A stretch of DNA of 25,565 nucleotides, from positions 1-25,565 of IMG/VR virus record IMGVR_UViG_3300007236_000051; one strand, given 5' to 3'. A program made the position numbers and the translations under genes. The notes under the pieces were generated by a model. It was not told the DNA's origin. It saw nothing but the letters and a program-made list of their open reading frames with translations, and ran no database searches. Positions 5,724 through 12,908 of this stretch are shown in pieces. This stretch comes from a virus. Every line of letters starts with the position of its first letter. Position 1 is the stretch's first letter.

Positions 5724-5819
5724 TTATTTCCTTTTAGCCGTTTTTTTAGCTTTCGCCTTCTTGTATGCGGCCATTCCTGCTTTAGTGTACGCGTATTTTT
5801 TTTTACCTAATTTTGGCAT
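5724..5819 (-). CDS. 31-aa lysine-rich small protein
   Basis: ATG 5819 to TAA 5724-5726 encodes 31 aa starting MPKLGKKKYAYTKAGMAAYK and ending in Ala/Lys repeats (KAKAKKTAKRK). It has a good AAAGGGG ribosome binding site that overlaps the end of the 926-aa gene and lies 1 nt downstream of that gene's stop. The pattern MPxxGKKKxxYTKxGxAAxKKA is familiar from very small proteins in many podoviruses, typically beside virion genes and usually left unannotated. Function unknown; the strongly cationic helix suggests nucleic acid or membrane binding. Confidence 0.75.
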   Translation of the reverse strand: MPKLGKKKYAYTKAGMAAYKKAKAKKTAKRK

Positions 5820-5820
5820 A

Positions 5821-8601
5821 TTAATTGCCCCTTTCTATTAATTTAGCTGCGGCTTGTTTTTGTAAGCCTGCTTCTTTTCTTTTCTTAATGTACAGTTCCG
5901 TTACGGTTTTCAAATCTTTATCTTTCAAATGTGCTTTATCTGGATATTCTTCCATTTCTCTACGAATTTGATTTATTTGATACTTTAATCCTCTTGCTTC
6001 TTCATCTGATAACCTACTAAACTTTCTCAGTAAATCTTCTGTTTTATACTCGTAAACCTTACCGCCAAGCAACAAGTTAAATGCTTTTGTTGCCCCATCT
6101 TGAAAGGTATATTTATCCCCAAATATCTTTTCAATCTCGGTAAAAGGTCGATACAACCTTGCTAAATGCTCAAGTCGTCCAGGGATTCGTGTAAATAAAT
6201 AGTCTCTTTCACCATAACCAGCAAAGCCCTTGATCCCTTTTTGTCGTGTTAATGGTTGCCCAAAAAAGAAATTGTAGTTTAGGGTTTGTTCTGTAGGGGC
6301 CTTAATAATTGGGCTTACTAATGCCAATAATTCTTGAGCTGGCTGACTTAAACGGTTTAGATCGGCTGTGGGTAAGAACCCTTCCAACTTAATGTAGCGT
6401 AACTTACCATCTTTTTTACCGATAAATACTGGGCTTGCGTTTTGCATGTATTCTGGCAATAACCCACTTGTTTGGTCATCACCTGCGTACACCTCTACAT
6501 TATTTTTTAACTTAATCAATTTGTTTTGCCTTGATGGGTCTTTAATTAAAGCTTCTATTTGAAGAGGTATGTTTTTTCGTGTGAATGTGTAGAATGGCAT
6601 TAATCGCTTAAAGACATCTTTTTCAAGACGAGTTAAATCTTTATAATCAAACAAATACTTTTTAACCGATTCCCCAGCTTCAAATGGTGTTAAACCTTCT
6701 TTTCTCTTAGCAATGTAATGCGCAAGTTTTGCATTTGTTTCTACGCCATTCCCTACGGCTCCGGTAACTTGGTTTATTCCTTGAATAGTTCCCTTAACCA
6801 CTTTTCTTTTTTTAAGTAAATCAAATGCACTATTAATTTGTGCTTCTATAGACTGTTCAATGTCACCACTAAAATGCCCTATTGTATCAAGCCCTTGTTC
6901 CCGATACTCTTTCATAATCTGTTTGTCAGCATCGTTTAACCCTTCAATCCCTTTTCTCGATTGAAGTTGGATTTTACTAGCTCTTGCATAATCTGCGGGA
7001 TCATTAACACCAGCGAGTGTGTTTTGATACATGTTAGATAAGGCGTTTCTACTATGGAAAGACGCTGCCCAGAACGTTGAGGTGGTTTTCCAAGCATTTT
7101 GAATTTTGTCATAATTACGCATAAAATTATTTAACTCTTGTGGCTTTAGGGCTTCATATGTTTTATCAATGTGTGATACCACTGCTGGATCATAAAATTT
7201 ACCTGCTAACTCTGGGGCTGATGACTGAACCATTCCGGGTTTTTGGACACGGCTACCAATCTTTGCTACCTCCTTGTAAAATTCATCCCCACCAACAACC
7301 TTAGCCGTTCTTAGCCCTTGGATTGCCATTAATTTAGGTAGCTTAGTAGCAAATACCGTATCCCCATAAGCTCGGTTTATTTCTGATATGCTGGCTTGGG
7401 ATAAGGCTTCTTCGTCTAATTGTTTTAATTGCTTCGGTCTTAACGTTCCTTTTAGTAAACCATCTTGATAGTATTTCCCTGTTTTAGTACTTAATACAAA
7501 TTCATCCCCGGCATCATCCGTATATTTAACAAGGGTTCTTGCGATATCTGATGGGCTAGACGTTGTAAATTGACGTTTATTGAAACCTGTTGCATCTTGA
7601 TACTTTTTAGCTTTAGTTTCTAAAACGTGTGGTACGTAACCTATGTTAGGATCATCAATTAATTGTTTTCCTGATGGCCCAGTTTTAGCATAACGTTCTG
7701 TCATTTCCTCACTAAATTGCTTAGCCATTAAACCGCCTGAACTTGTAATCGGCTGTTTAGTTTCTAATTGGTTGGTTATCTTCGCTATTGCATCCTCATC
7801 TAACCCTTCATCTCGAAACGCTTTAGCCATTTGACGTGCTTTCTCAATGGTTTCTAACTCTAAATTAGACTGAATGTTTTTAGCTTTAGTTGTCGCTTTT
7901 GTGATTTTTGCCCACATGATTGGGTCAATATCTTTTGGCCTAAACTTGGTTGATACTCTTTGCCCCAAGTAATCAATAGCCTCTGATACCTTCCCCAAAT
8001 CTTCTTTAACAAATTTACCTGTTTTACCTAAGATTTGTGCTATTGGTTCAGCAACCTTTTCACTTTTAGGAATAACTTTACCTGCAAAGGTTATTACCCT
8101 TTTTGATCCATCCGCTTTTCCTGCGGCTCTTGCGGCCTTAGCTAGTTTCTTGGCTTCCGTACCAGACTTTAATAATTTGCCTGATCTACTTACTAAACCA
8201 ACCCCTGTATACGTTAATGGGTCGGTTAAGATATCTCCTGCAAATCCAGCTGCCCCTACCGCTATTTTACCTAGCTTTGTTTCAGGCTCTATAACTTCAC
8301 GCAATGTATCCCCTACACTGCGTTTTTCCTTGAGACTTAACCCATCCCATATAGATTTCCCCAAATCAAAGTCATCATTAGTATATGCTTGGTAGATAGC
8401 GTTAGCTACGCCATACTGTGGACGATTTACATTGTCTAATATTGTAAATAACCAGTTTTGCTTATTTTCCAGCTCTTCTAGTGTCTCGTCTTTTTTAACG
8501 GGTTCGGGCTTTTCTTCATCCAAATAAGTAATTTTAGAAGGTTCTTCATCTAAATAAGTAATTTTAGAAGGTTCTTCATCTAAATAAGTAATAGGACTCA
8601 T
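5821..8601 (-). CDS. Large internal virion / DNA-ejection protein (926 aa)
   Basis: 926 aa. Three tandem copies of ITYLDEEPSK (residues 4-30) open the protein, followed by an acidic linker. Recognisable blocks of large phage internal virion (polyvalent-protein-like) proteins follow: GDILTDPLTYTG (122-133), a long helical region, TFWAASFHSRNALSNMYQN (509-527) and LFDYKDLTRLEKDV...MPFYTFTRKNIPLQ (650-681). No lytic transglycosylase or peptidase motif is visible. Size and order, after two smaller ejection-type proteins and before lysis genes, match the position of P22 gp16 or T7 gp16 functional equivalents, which leave the capsid before DNA and form a conduit across the envelope. It starts at ATG 8601, overlapping the upstream stop by one base (TAATG). 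Confidence 0.75.
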   Translation of the reverse strand: MSPITYLDEEPSKITYLDEEPSKITYLDEEKPEPVKKDETLEELENKQNWLFTILDNVNRPQYGVANAIYQAYTNDDFDLGKSIWDGLSLKEKRSVGDTLREVIEPETKLGKIAVGAAGFAGDILTDPLTYTGVGLVSRSGKLLKSGTEAKKLAKAARAAGKADGSKRVITFAGKVIPKSEKVAEPIAQILGKTGKFVKEDLGKVSEAIDYLGQRVSTKFRPKDIDPIMWAKITKATTKAKNIQSNLELETIEKARQMAKAFRDEGLDEDAIAKITNQLETKQPITSSGGLMAKQFSEEMTERYAKTGPSGKQLIDDPNIGYVPHVLETKAKKYQDATGFNKRQFTTSSPSDIARTLVKYTDDAGDEFVLSTKTGKYYQDGLLKGTLRPKQLKQLDEEALSQASISEINRAYGDTVFATKLPKLMAIQGLRTAKVVGGDEFYKEVAKIGSRVQKPGMVQSSAPELAGKFYDPAVVSHIDKTYEALKPQELNNFMRNYDKIQNAWKTTSTFWAASFHSRNALSNMYQNTLAGVNDPADYARASKIQLQSRKGIEGLNDADKQIMKEYREQGLDTIGHFSGDIEQSIEAQINSAFDLLKKRKVVKGTIQGINQVTGAVGNGVETNAKLAHYIAKRKEGLTPFEAGESVKKYLFDYKDLTRLEKDVFKRLMPFYTFTRKNIPLQIEALIKDPSRQNKLIKLKNNVEVYAGDDQTSGLLPEYMQNASPVFIGKKDGKLRYIKLEGFLPTADLNRLSQPAQELLALVSPIIKAPTEQTLNYNFFFGQPLTRQKGIKGFAGYGERDYLFTRIPGRLEHLARLYRPFTEIEKIFGDKYTFQDGATKAFNLLLGGKVYEYKTEDLLRKFSRLSDEEARGLKYQINQIRREMEEYPDKAHLKDKDLKTVTELYIKKRKEAGLQKQAAAKLIERGN
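8512..8592 (-). repeat. 30-bp-period tandem repeat encoding (ITYLDEEPSK)n
   Basis: Three 21-bp cores (TTCTTCATC-YAAATAAGTAAT on the plus strand) are separated by two identical 9-bp spacers (TTTAGAAGG), giving a 30-bp period; copies differ at a single base. In frame they give two full decapeptides and one truncated copy at the very N-terminus of the 926-aa protein. Near identity at DNA level means a recent or gene-converted expansion. Confidence 0.9.
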
Positions 8602-9494
8602 TAATCCATCCTGGCCTTACGCCCCTCTACAATTGCGATTGTCCCTTTGGGTAAGTTTGCTGCATAAAATTCTTCTTCTGTATTAAATTCTCTAATTTCA
8701 CCTGATGTACCAGTGGTTGGACCTTTATTATTATCAATAAATTGATCGCCATCTTGTATAGTACCTTCTAATATTGCACGTGCTCCTGGGATCATCTTCT
8801 CAACTTCTTGAATAACTTGTTCTGTTGTAAATTCCGATTCCCCATTAATACCCTTCTTTCTTCTTAATAAAGAATTGGCCAGGCTAACAATATTTCCAAC
8901 ATCTGGTCTTTGGTCTTTTTCAATGTCTACTGGATTAAACTTAACACTCATTGGAATAAATCCGCCTTGTGGATTACGTGCATAATCAAAGGTATATTCT
9001 TTGCCTATGTTGGGAATCGCTTGATCATAAAAATCTTGATCTATTGTTCCTTGCCCTAACAATTCATCAAGTTTTTCTTGAGTAACCATACCAGTTTCAG
9101 TCATAACAACTCGCCCTTTAGGGGTTACTTGTATTTTGGGTTGACCTAACATCTCCCTATATTCTGGGCTATTATCGTACATTTTATTAACTTGCTGTTG
9201 GATTTGCTCTATTGGAACATTCCCCTCACGGGCATCATCAATATACTTATATATTGCGTTTTCTTGGGCTTGTGCTTTGGCTTTATTTTTCTTTCTTTGT
9301 AATTCTTCTTGCCTTAACCGTGCATCTTCTGCATACTTCTTTTTATTAAATTCCAATGTTTCTCGTGCTAGTTGGCTCGCACCTTCCTTATAAGCTCTAT
9401 CAACGGCGGCTTCATAACCTTTAAAGAATGAGCTTACTGGTCGTGCTACCTGCATTGGCTGTACATTGGTCATGTATCCTGGCATCCGTAACAT
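8601..9494 (-). CDS. Internal virion / DNA-ejection protein (297 aa)
   Basis: 297 aa, second of three consecutive ejection-type genes. Residues about 30-85 are a highly charged helix (LEFNKKKYAEDARLRQEELQ, then KKNKAKAQAQENA), the middle is mixed alpha/beta, and the C-terminal 30 residues carry EFNTEEEFYAANLPKGTIAI followed by EGRKARMD, a terminal motif (acidic stretch, A-NLPxGT, hydrophobic, GR) that recurs in phage internal virion proteins. ATG 9494 has GGAGGTATGAAATA upstream and overlaps the previous stop by one base. Likely packaged inside the capsid and ejected with DNA, by analogy with P22 gp7/gp20-type proteins; homology to those is not visible by eye. Confidence 0.65.
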   Translation of the reverse strand: MLRMPGYMTNVQPMQVARPVSSFFKGYEAAVDRAYKEGASQLARETLEFNKKKYAEDARLRQEELQRKKNKAKAQAQENAIYKYIDDAREGNVPIEQIQQQVNKMYDNSPEYREMLGQPKIQVTPKGRVVMTETGMVTQEKLDELLGQGTIDQDFYDQAIPNIGKEYTFDYARNPQGGFIPMSVKFNPVDIEKDQRPDVGNIVSLANSLLRRKKGINGESEFTTEQVIQEVEKMIPGARAILEGTIQDGDQFIDNNKGPTTGTSGEIREFNTEEEFYAANLPKGTIAIVEGRKARMD

Positions 9495-10393
9495 TATTTC
9501 ATACCTCCTATTAATTGACCTGCAAATTCCCCAGCTTGCTCCGCTAAACCTCCATAAATATTGCCTATCTGGTTGAAGTAGTCTGCCTCTATTGCCCCTT
9601 TACCCATTTCAATGTTGGCTAAATTCCCTGAATGGGTATACCCCATAGCTCCGCGGCTTGCTTGAATCCCTGCTTGTTTTTGCCCACGTTCAACATCTAA
9701 TCCTGATTGATATGTTCGTCCTGCCATCATCCGTCTGCCTAAATCAGCTGAATATGATGCTTGTTGCCCAGCAACCCCAGCTAAGGCTTGATTTAAACCA
9801 GCTTGTTGTCCTGCCGCACCATAACCATATTGGATTAATGGCTGATACCTACCTAATGCGCTTGCATATTCCTGTTCCATTAATTGTTGATATGCTGGGG
9901 CAAAACTTGCTGTAATATCGGCTGATGCCCCTAAACGCCCTGTTTGTGCGGCTCGTGCTGATAACAACTTAGTAAGCCTTGCTTCCTTGGAACTATAAAT
10001 AGGGCTATCAAAAATAGAACTTGGTTGATTCAGCATTTTCTCGTAGCCAGATAAGGCCCTAGTTCCAGCTTGTGCATACGGGTCAAATCGCTCAATCCCA
10101 GCTTCAATATCCGCTCTAGCAACATCTAAGTCTCCTCTAGCTCGTTGGTATCCGGCTTGCATTTCTGCCATACCCTGTTCCATACGTTGCAAGCCTAGAT
10201 CATAGGCGGTATCAAGATCGGTTGAGGCTAAATCCATGCGTCGATCATATTCCTCTTTACCTAAACCTAATTCTTCTTTTGCACGCTGTGCCGCACTCAT
10301 TTTTGCCCTTCTTGCCTTAGCTGCTTGATCCCCCTGTATTATTGAGCCCCCTAAAGCCACTACCCCCCCTATTGCTGCCGCTACAACACCCAT
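9494..10393 (-). CDS. Internal virion / DNA-ejection protein with N-terminal hydrophobic helix (299 aa)
   Basis: 299 aa. An N-terminal hydrophobic glycine/alanine-rich helix (MGVVAAAIGGVVALGGSII) is followed by a long Ala/Gln/Arg-rich helical region (DQAAKARRAKMSAAQRAKEE; RMEQGMAEMQAGYQRARGDL) and a Gly/Ala/Gln-rich C-terminal half (YGYGAAGQQAGLNQALAGVA, GGLAEQAGEFAGQLIGG). Such Ala/Gly/Gln-rich proteins with a hydrophobic N-terminus are typical of podovirus ejection proteins that insert into the envelope. ATG 10393 has a strong AGGAGG site. It is translated just before the two other ejection-type proteins, consistent with assembly of one complex. Confidence 0.7.
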   Translation of the reverse strand: MGVVAAAIGGVVALGGSIIQGDQAAKARRAKMSAAQRAKEELGLGKEEYDRRMDLASTDLDTAYDLGLQRMEQGMAEMQAGYQRARGDLDVARADIEAGIERFDPYAQAGTRALSGYEKMLNQPSSIFDSPIYSSKEARLTKLLSARAAQTGRLGASADITASFAPAYQQLMEQEYASALGRYQPLIQYGYGAAGQQAGLNQALAGVAGQQASYSADLGRRMMAGRTYQSGLDVERGQKQAGIQASRGAMGYTHSGNLANIEMGKGAIEADYFNQIGNIYGGLAEQAGEFAGQLIGGMK

Positions 10394-10394
10394 A

Positions 10395-10847
10395 TTATTT
10401 TAACCTCCTACTATATTTTTTTTCAGTTAATGTATACCCATTACGATCGTAATATTTGGATAAGTCGTATTTTTTATCTACACTAAATGCAATCTCATTT
10501 GTATCAAACATAAATGCCATATATTCCAATTTATAAATGAGACTTAATACAATCCTTCCTTGTTTTACCTTGTTCAAATCTGGGTCTGCCTGCATTGCAA
10601 ATTGGTATATGAGATTTGTTGTTGGGCTATACATTTCAGGAATAAGCATCGCAAATAATCCCCCAACAATCACATTATTATCTACACATTTCAAAATAAT
10701 ATAATCGTCACTTTCAATTTGTCCCTTTAATATCTTTTTGAAATAATCAGAATCGTATTCCCCTTGGAACTCCATCTTCTTGTAAGACTTACTCGCAATG
10801 ACTTCTAACGCATCTATATCTGCAATTTCTGCTTTTCTAACTTTCAT
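10395..10847 (-). CDS. GNAT-like acetyltransferase-fold protein
   Basis: 150 aa from ATG 10847 (MKVRKAEIADIDALEVIASK), the canonical first strand-helix of a GNAT domain (RxAxxxDxxxL). Later parts also fit: SDDYIILKCVDNNVIVGGLF as strands 2-4, KQGRIVLSLIYKLEYMAF at the acetyl-CoA-binding helix (degenerate Q/R-x-x-G-x-A), and a C-terminal DLSKYYDRNGYTLTEKKYSR, like the final YxxxGF strands. A longer TTG start at 10883 exists but adds residues outside the fold and a longer overlap. Many podoviruses place a GNAT-like protein between tail and internal virion genes (compare T7 gp13 region). Whether it still acetylates is uncertain as the pyrophosphate loop is weak; a structural use is possible. Confidence 0.65.
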   Translation of the reverse strand: MKVRKAEIADIDALEVIASKSYKKMEFQGEYDSDYFKKILKGQIESDDYIILKCVDNNVIVGGLFAMLIPEMYSPTTNLIYQFAMQADPDLNKVKQGRIVLSLIYKLEYMAFMFDTNEIAFSVDKKYDLSKYYDRNGYTLTEKKYSRRLK

Positions 10848-11040
10848 AAGTTGCTTTTTGGTCCATACTTTCAACAACATCAATCAACTGGTTCACCTGG
10901 TTTCGCACGGACGCATCACTCAAAATGACATAATCTTTTAAGCGATTAATCAATGTAATTGCTGATGCAACATCTGTACAATCAGCGTAATCACTTCTAT
11001 TGATACCGTCTAATCTTGTGGGAATAATGTGTTTCTTCAA
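10837..11040 (-). CDS. Hypothetical 67-aa protein
   Basis: TTG start at 11040 with GAGGAA about 5 nt upstream, inside the last codons of the gp10-like gene; the TGA of that gene overlaps the start. The product is soluble, helical in the second half (VASAITLINRLKDYVILSDA, VRNQVNQLIDVVESMDQK). The stop lies inside the start of the GNAT-like gene (11-nt overlap). I do not recognise the family. Small proteins in this spot between tail hub and ejection genes are common in podoviruses and may be assembly helpers, but nothing in the sequence proves it. Confidence 0.65.
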   Translation of the reverse strand: MKKHIIPTRLDGINRSDYADCTDVASAITLINRLKDYVILSDASVRNQVNQLIDVVESMDQKATYES

Positions 11041-12485
11041 AATTCTTCCTCGATACTAGATAAAACAAACTTAGCATTGTCTGGCATTTTAATGTGGTAT
11101 TGGCGGCTATAGTACGGCTTACAAGAATTATACAAAATAGCCCGAAAATTGGTGTCGCCAATAGGCCCAAGTTGTACCTCTTTAAAATTGCTCCATGACT
11201 CATTTTGGTCCCGATGCCTAATAAGTATTCTAGGGCTATCGGTAACGGAACCTTCTTTACCATCACCTCGTCGAATACGGGCAATGACTTTCTTTGGTTG
11301 CTTGAGAAAACCATCGGACCCATAATTAATGTGACCGGTGATGATTTCCGCATTGATTGTATTTCCATCATCTGAATGAGAATTGACATCCAATTGATAT
11401 AATTTACCATTATTAATATCCCCAATTATGTGTTTATTCCAAGTCGATGCGTATGTATAACAATTTGCTCTAAATAGGCTTCTAGTTGACGTTGCTTCAT
11501 CCCATGAGGACCATTTGTAGTAGGCTTGGCTTATATAATCATAAACAAAAGTTTTCTTGTCTGATGGGAAATTAAGCATTAAAAAGTTTCTACCATTTAT
11601 TACAATATTAAACGCAACTGCATCTTCTACCGTTGATAAATTTTGGATTTCATTATTAATCGCCATCCCCATATCAATGTAGCTACTACCTTCTAACATA
11701 ACTAAACGCCTTGTCTTATCTAAAAAAATCATTCGTGTGCCATCGATAACTACTGAGGCATAAGGACTCGCTAACCCTATTTGTGCGTATTGAGCTTTAA
11801 CTGAACTCAAATATGGGTTTAAAAAATCACCACTTTGGCCCCAGATATCAATGTTTGTACTAGAACACACTAGAAAATTATTTGCACCCTTAAACAACCC
11901 TTTAACATTTTGTTGTCCAATCATCTGGTAGCTATCTGATAATGTCCATGAAAATGGGTTCCCAGGAAAACTAAACTTCCATGAATTACTATTTTTTTCT
12001 GAGCATATTAAATATGAAAAAAACTCAATCATATGGGTTACATTGGTTGGTGCCGTACCAACTAATGGCGGTGTACTTGATGCGCTTAACGTCTGGGTGT
12101 TAGCTGTAAAGTTGGTAAATATAGGGGTGCTATTGGCAACCATAAATAAATAATTGCTTCCACCATACTTAAACTCGTTAAACTGTACTCTTTGGTCAAT
12201 AGGTAGCGTATCCCCTGTAATATCCGTTTTAGCCCCATAACGATCTGTAATCATAAAGGTTTTACCCTTGCTTACTGCAACCAACTTTCCTTCATCTACG
12301 CTAAAATAAACCCCCATAACATCGGCATTGGTTCCTAAATCAGAAAATAGAGAATAACCAGCACGCTTATGGAATGCATTAAATTCATCAATAAAGCCAT
12401 CTTGTACTAACTCGCACGTTGATAATAAGGATGTGCTATCAACATTGTAATACGGCTTACTTAATTGAACTTTTTGGAAAGGCAT
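11037..12485 (-). CDS. P22 gp10-like packaged-DNA stabilisation / tail hub protein
   Basis: 482 aa, close to the 472 aa of P22 gp10. The N-terminus MPFQKVQLSKPYYNVDSTSL and the following INxF/FHKRAGYSLFSDLG are diagnostic of the Phage_stabilise family: conserved 'ENCI..EP...RPGL' replaced here by CELVQDGFIDEFNAFHKRAG. The rest is beta-rich with propeller-like repeats (VMGVYFSVDEGKLVAVSKGK, FNEFKYGGSNYLFMVANS, FLVCSSTNIDIWG, KTFVYDYISQAYYKW). In P22 gp10 hexamers bind under the gp4 ring and close the portal channel after packaging. Here the gene is separated from the gp4 homologue by the receptor-binding protein and its chaperone. It starts with TAATG overlap to the chaperone gene. Confidence 0.85.
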   Translation of the reverse strand: MPFQKVQLSKPYYNVDSTSLLSTCELVQDGFIDEFNAFHKRAGYSLFSDLGTNADVMGVYFSVDEGKLVAVSKGKTFMITDRYGAKTDITGDTLPIDQRVQFNEFKYGGSNYLFMVANSTPIFTNFTANTQTLSASSTPPLVGTAPTNVTHMIEFFSYLICSEKNSNSWKFSFPGNPFSWTLSDSYQMIGQQNVKGLFKGANNFLVCSSTNIDIWGQSGDFLNPYLSSVKAQYAQIGLASPYASVVIDGTRMIFLDKTRRLVMLEGSSYIDMGMAINNEIQNLSTVEDAVAFNIVINGRNFLMLNFPSDKKTFVYDYISQAYYKWSSWDEATSTRSLFRANCYTYASTWNKHIIGDINNGKLYQLDVNSHSDDGNTINAEIITGHINYGSDGFLKQPKKVIARIRRGDGKEGSVTDSPRILIRHRDQNESWSNFKEVQLGPIGDTNFRAILYNSCKPYYSRQYHIKMPDNAKFVLSSIEEEF

Positions 12486-12895
12486 TACCCAGGATAATCC
12501 TTTTTAACATTTTTGCGATGTAAATAAAATTCACCCTCTTTTAATATTTTGTCTTGATCAATATCATGCCAGAACTTGTCTATCTGCTCTTTGATGTCGT
12601 CGTATTTTTTATTGCCAAATTGTCTCGCATAATCATAGTTATAATCTTCGTGATCTGGGTTGCAACGGTTTTCATGCTCTTGTATTGCTAAAACACGCTC
12701 ATATTCAGCTTGGTTTTTATCCTTGTAATACTCTAATGCCTGAGATAAGGTTTTAATTTCATTAATTACTTTACCTGACTCATCTTCAACCATATCAATA
12801 ATAGGAATATAATGGGTTTCCCCAAACCTAAAATCTCTTGGGGCGGCCTTTGGGTATTCTTCTACTTTTTGGTTGTTTATATAATAAATGTACAT
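12485..12895 (-). CDS. Probable tail-fibre chaperone / small tail protein (136 aa)
   Basis: 136 aa. The C-terminal part, YDDIKEQIDKFWHDID, then FYLHRKNVKKDYPG, matches the motif (Y-x-x-I-x-x-Q-L-D-x-L-w... V-K-x-x-Y-P) that is widespread in phage tail-fibre assembly or XkdW-like small tail proteins. The N-terminus (MYIYYINNQKVEEYPKAAPR) is a short beta region. The gene lies directly after the 1013-aa receptor-binding protein with a strong GAAGGAG site, the normal place for a fibre-folding chaperone, and its stop overlaps the gp10-like start. A virion-incorporated minor protein is the alternative. Confidence 0.6.
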   Translation of the reverse strand: MYIYYINNQKVEEYPKAAPRDFRFGETHYIPIIDMVEDESGKVINEIKTLSQALEYYKDKNQAEYERVLAIQEHENRCNPDHEDYNYDYARQFGNKKYDDIKEQIDKFWHDIDQDKILKEGEFYLHRKNVKKDYPG

Positions 12896-12908
12896 ACGGT
12901 TCTCCTTC

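Noticed and set aside
8512-8592. Direct repeats considered as a CRISPR-like array or iteron origin
   Set aside because: Repeats and spacers are all near identical, in frame and give a peptide repeat; no spacer diversity and no replication signal.
10997-11425. 142-codon minus-strand frame overlapping the gp10-like gene
   Set aside because: It is fully or nearly contained in the gp10-like gene in another frame, with low-complexity composition and no ribosome binding site; the shorter 67-aa frame at 10837-11040 is the better gene.
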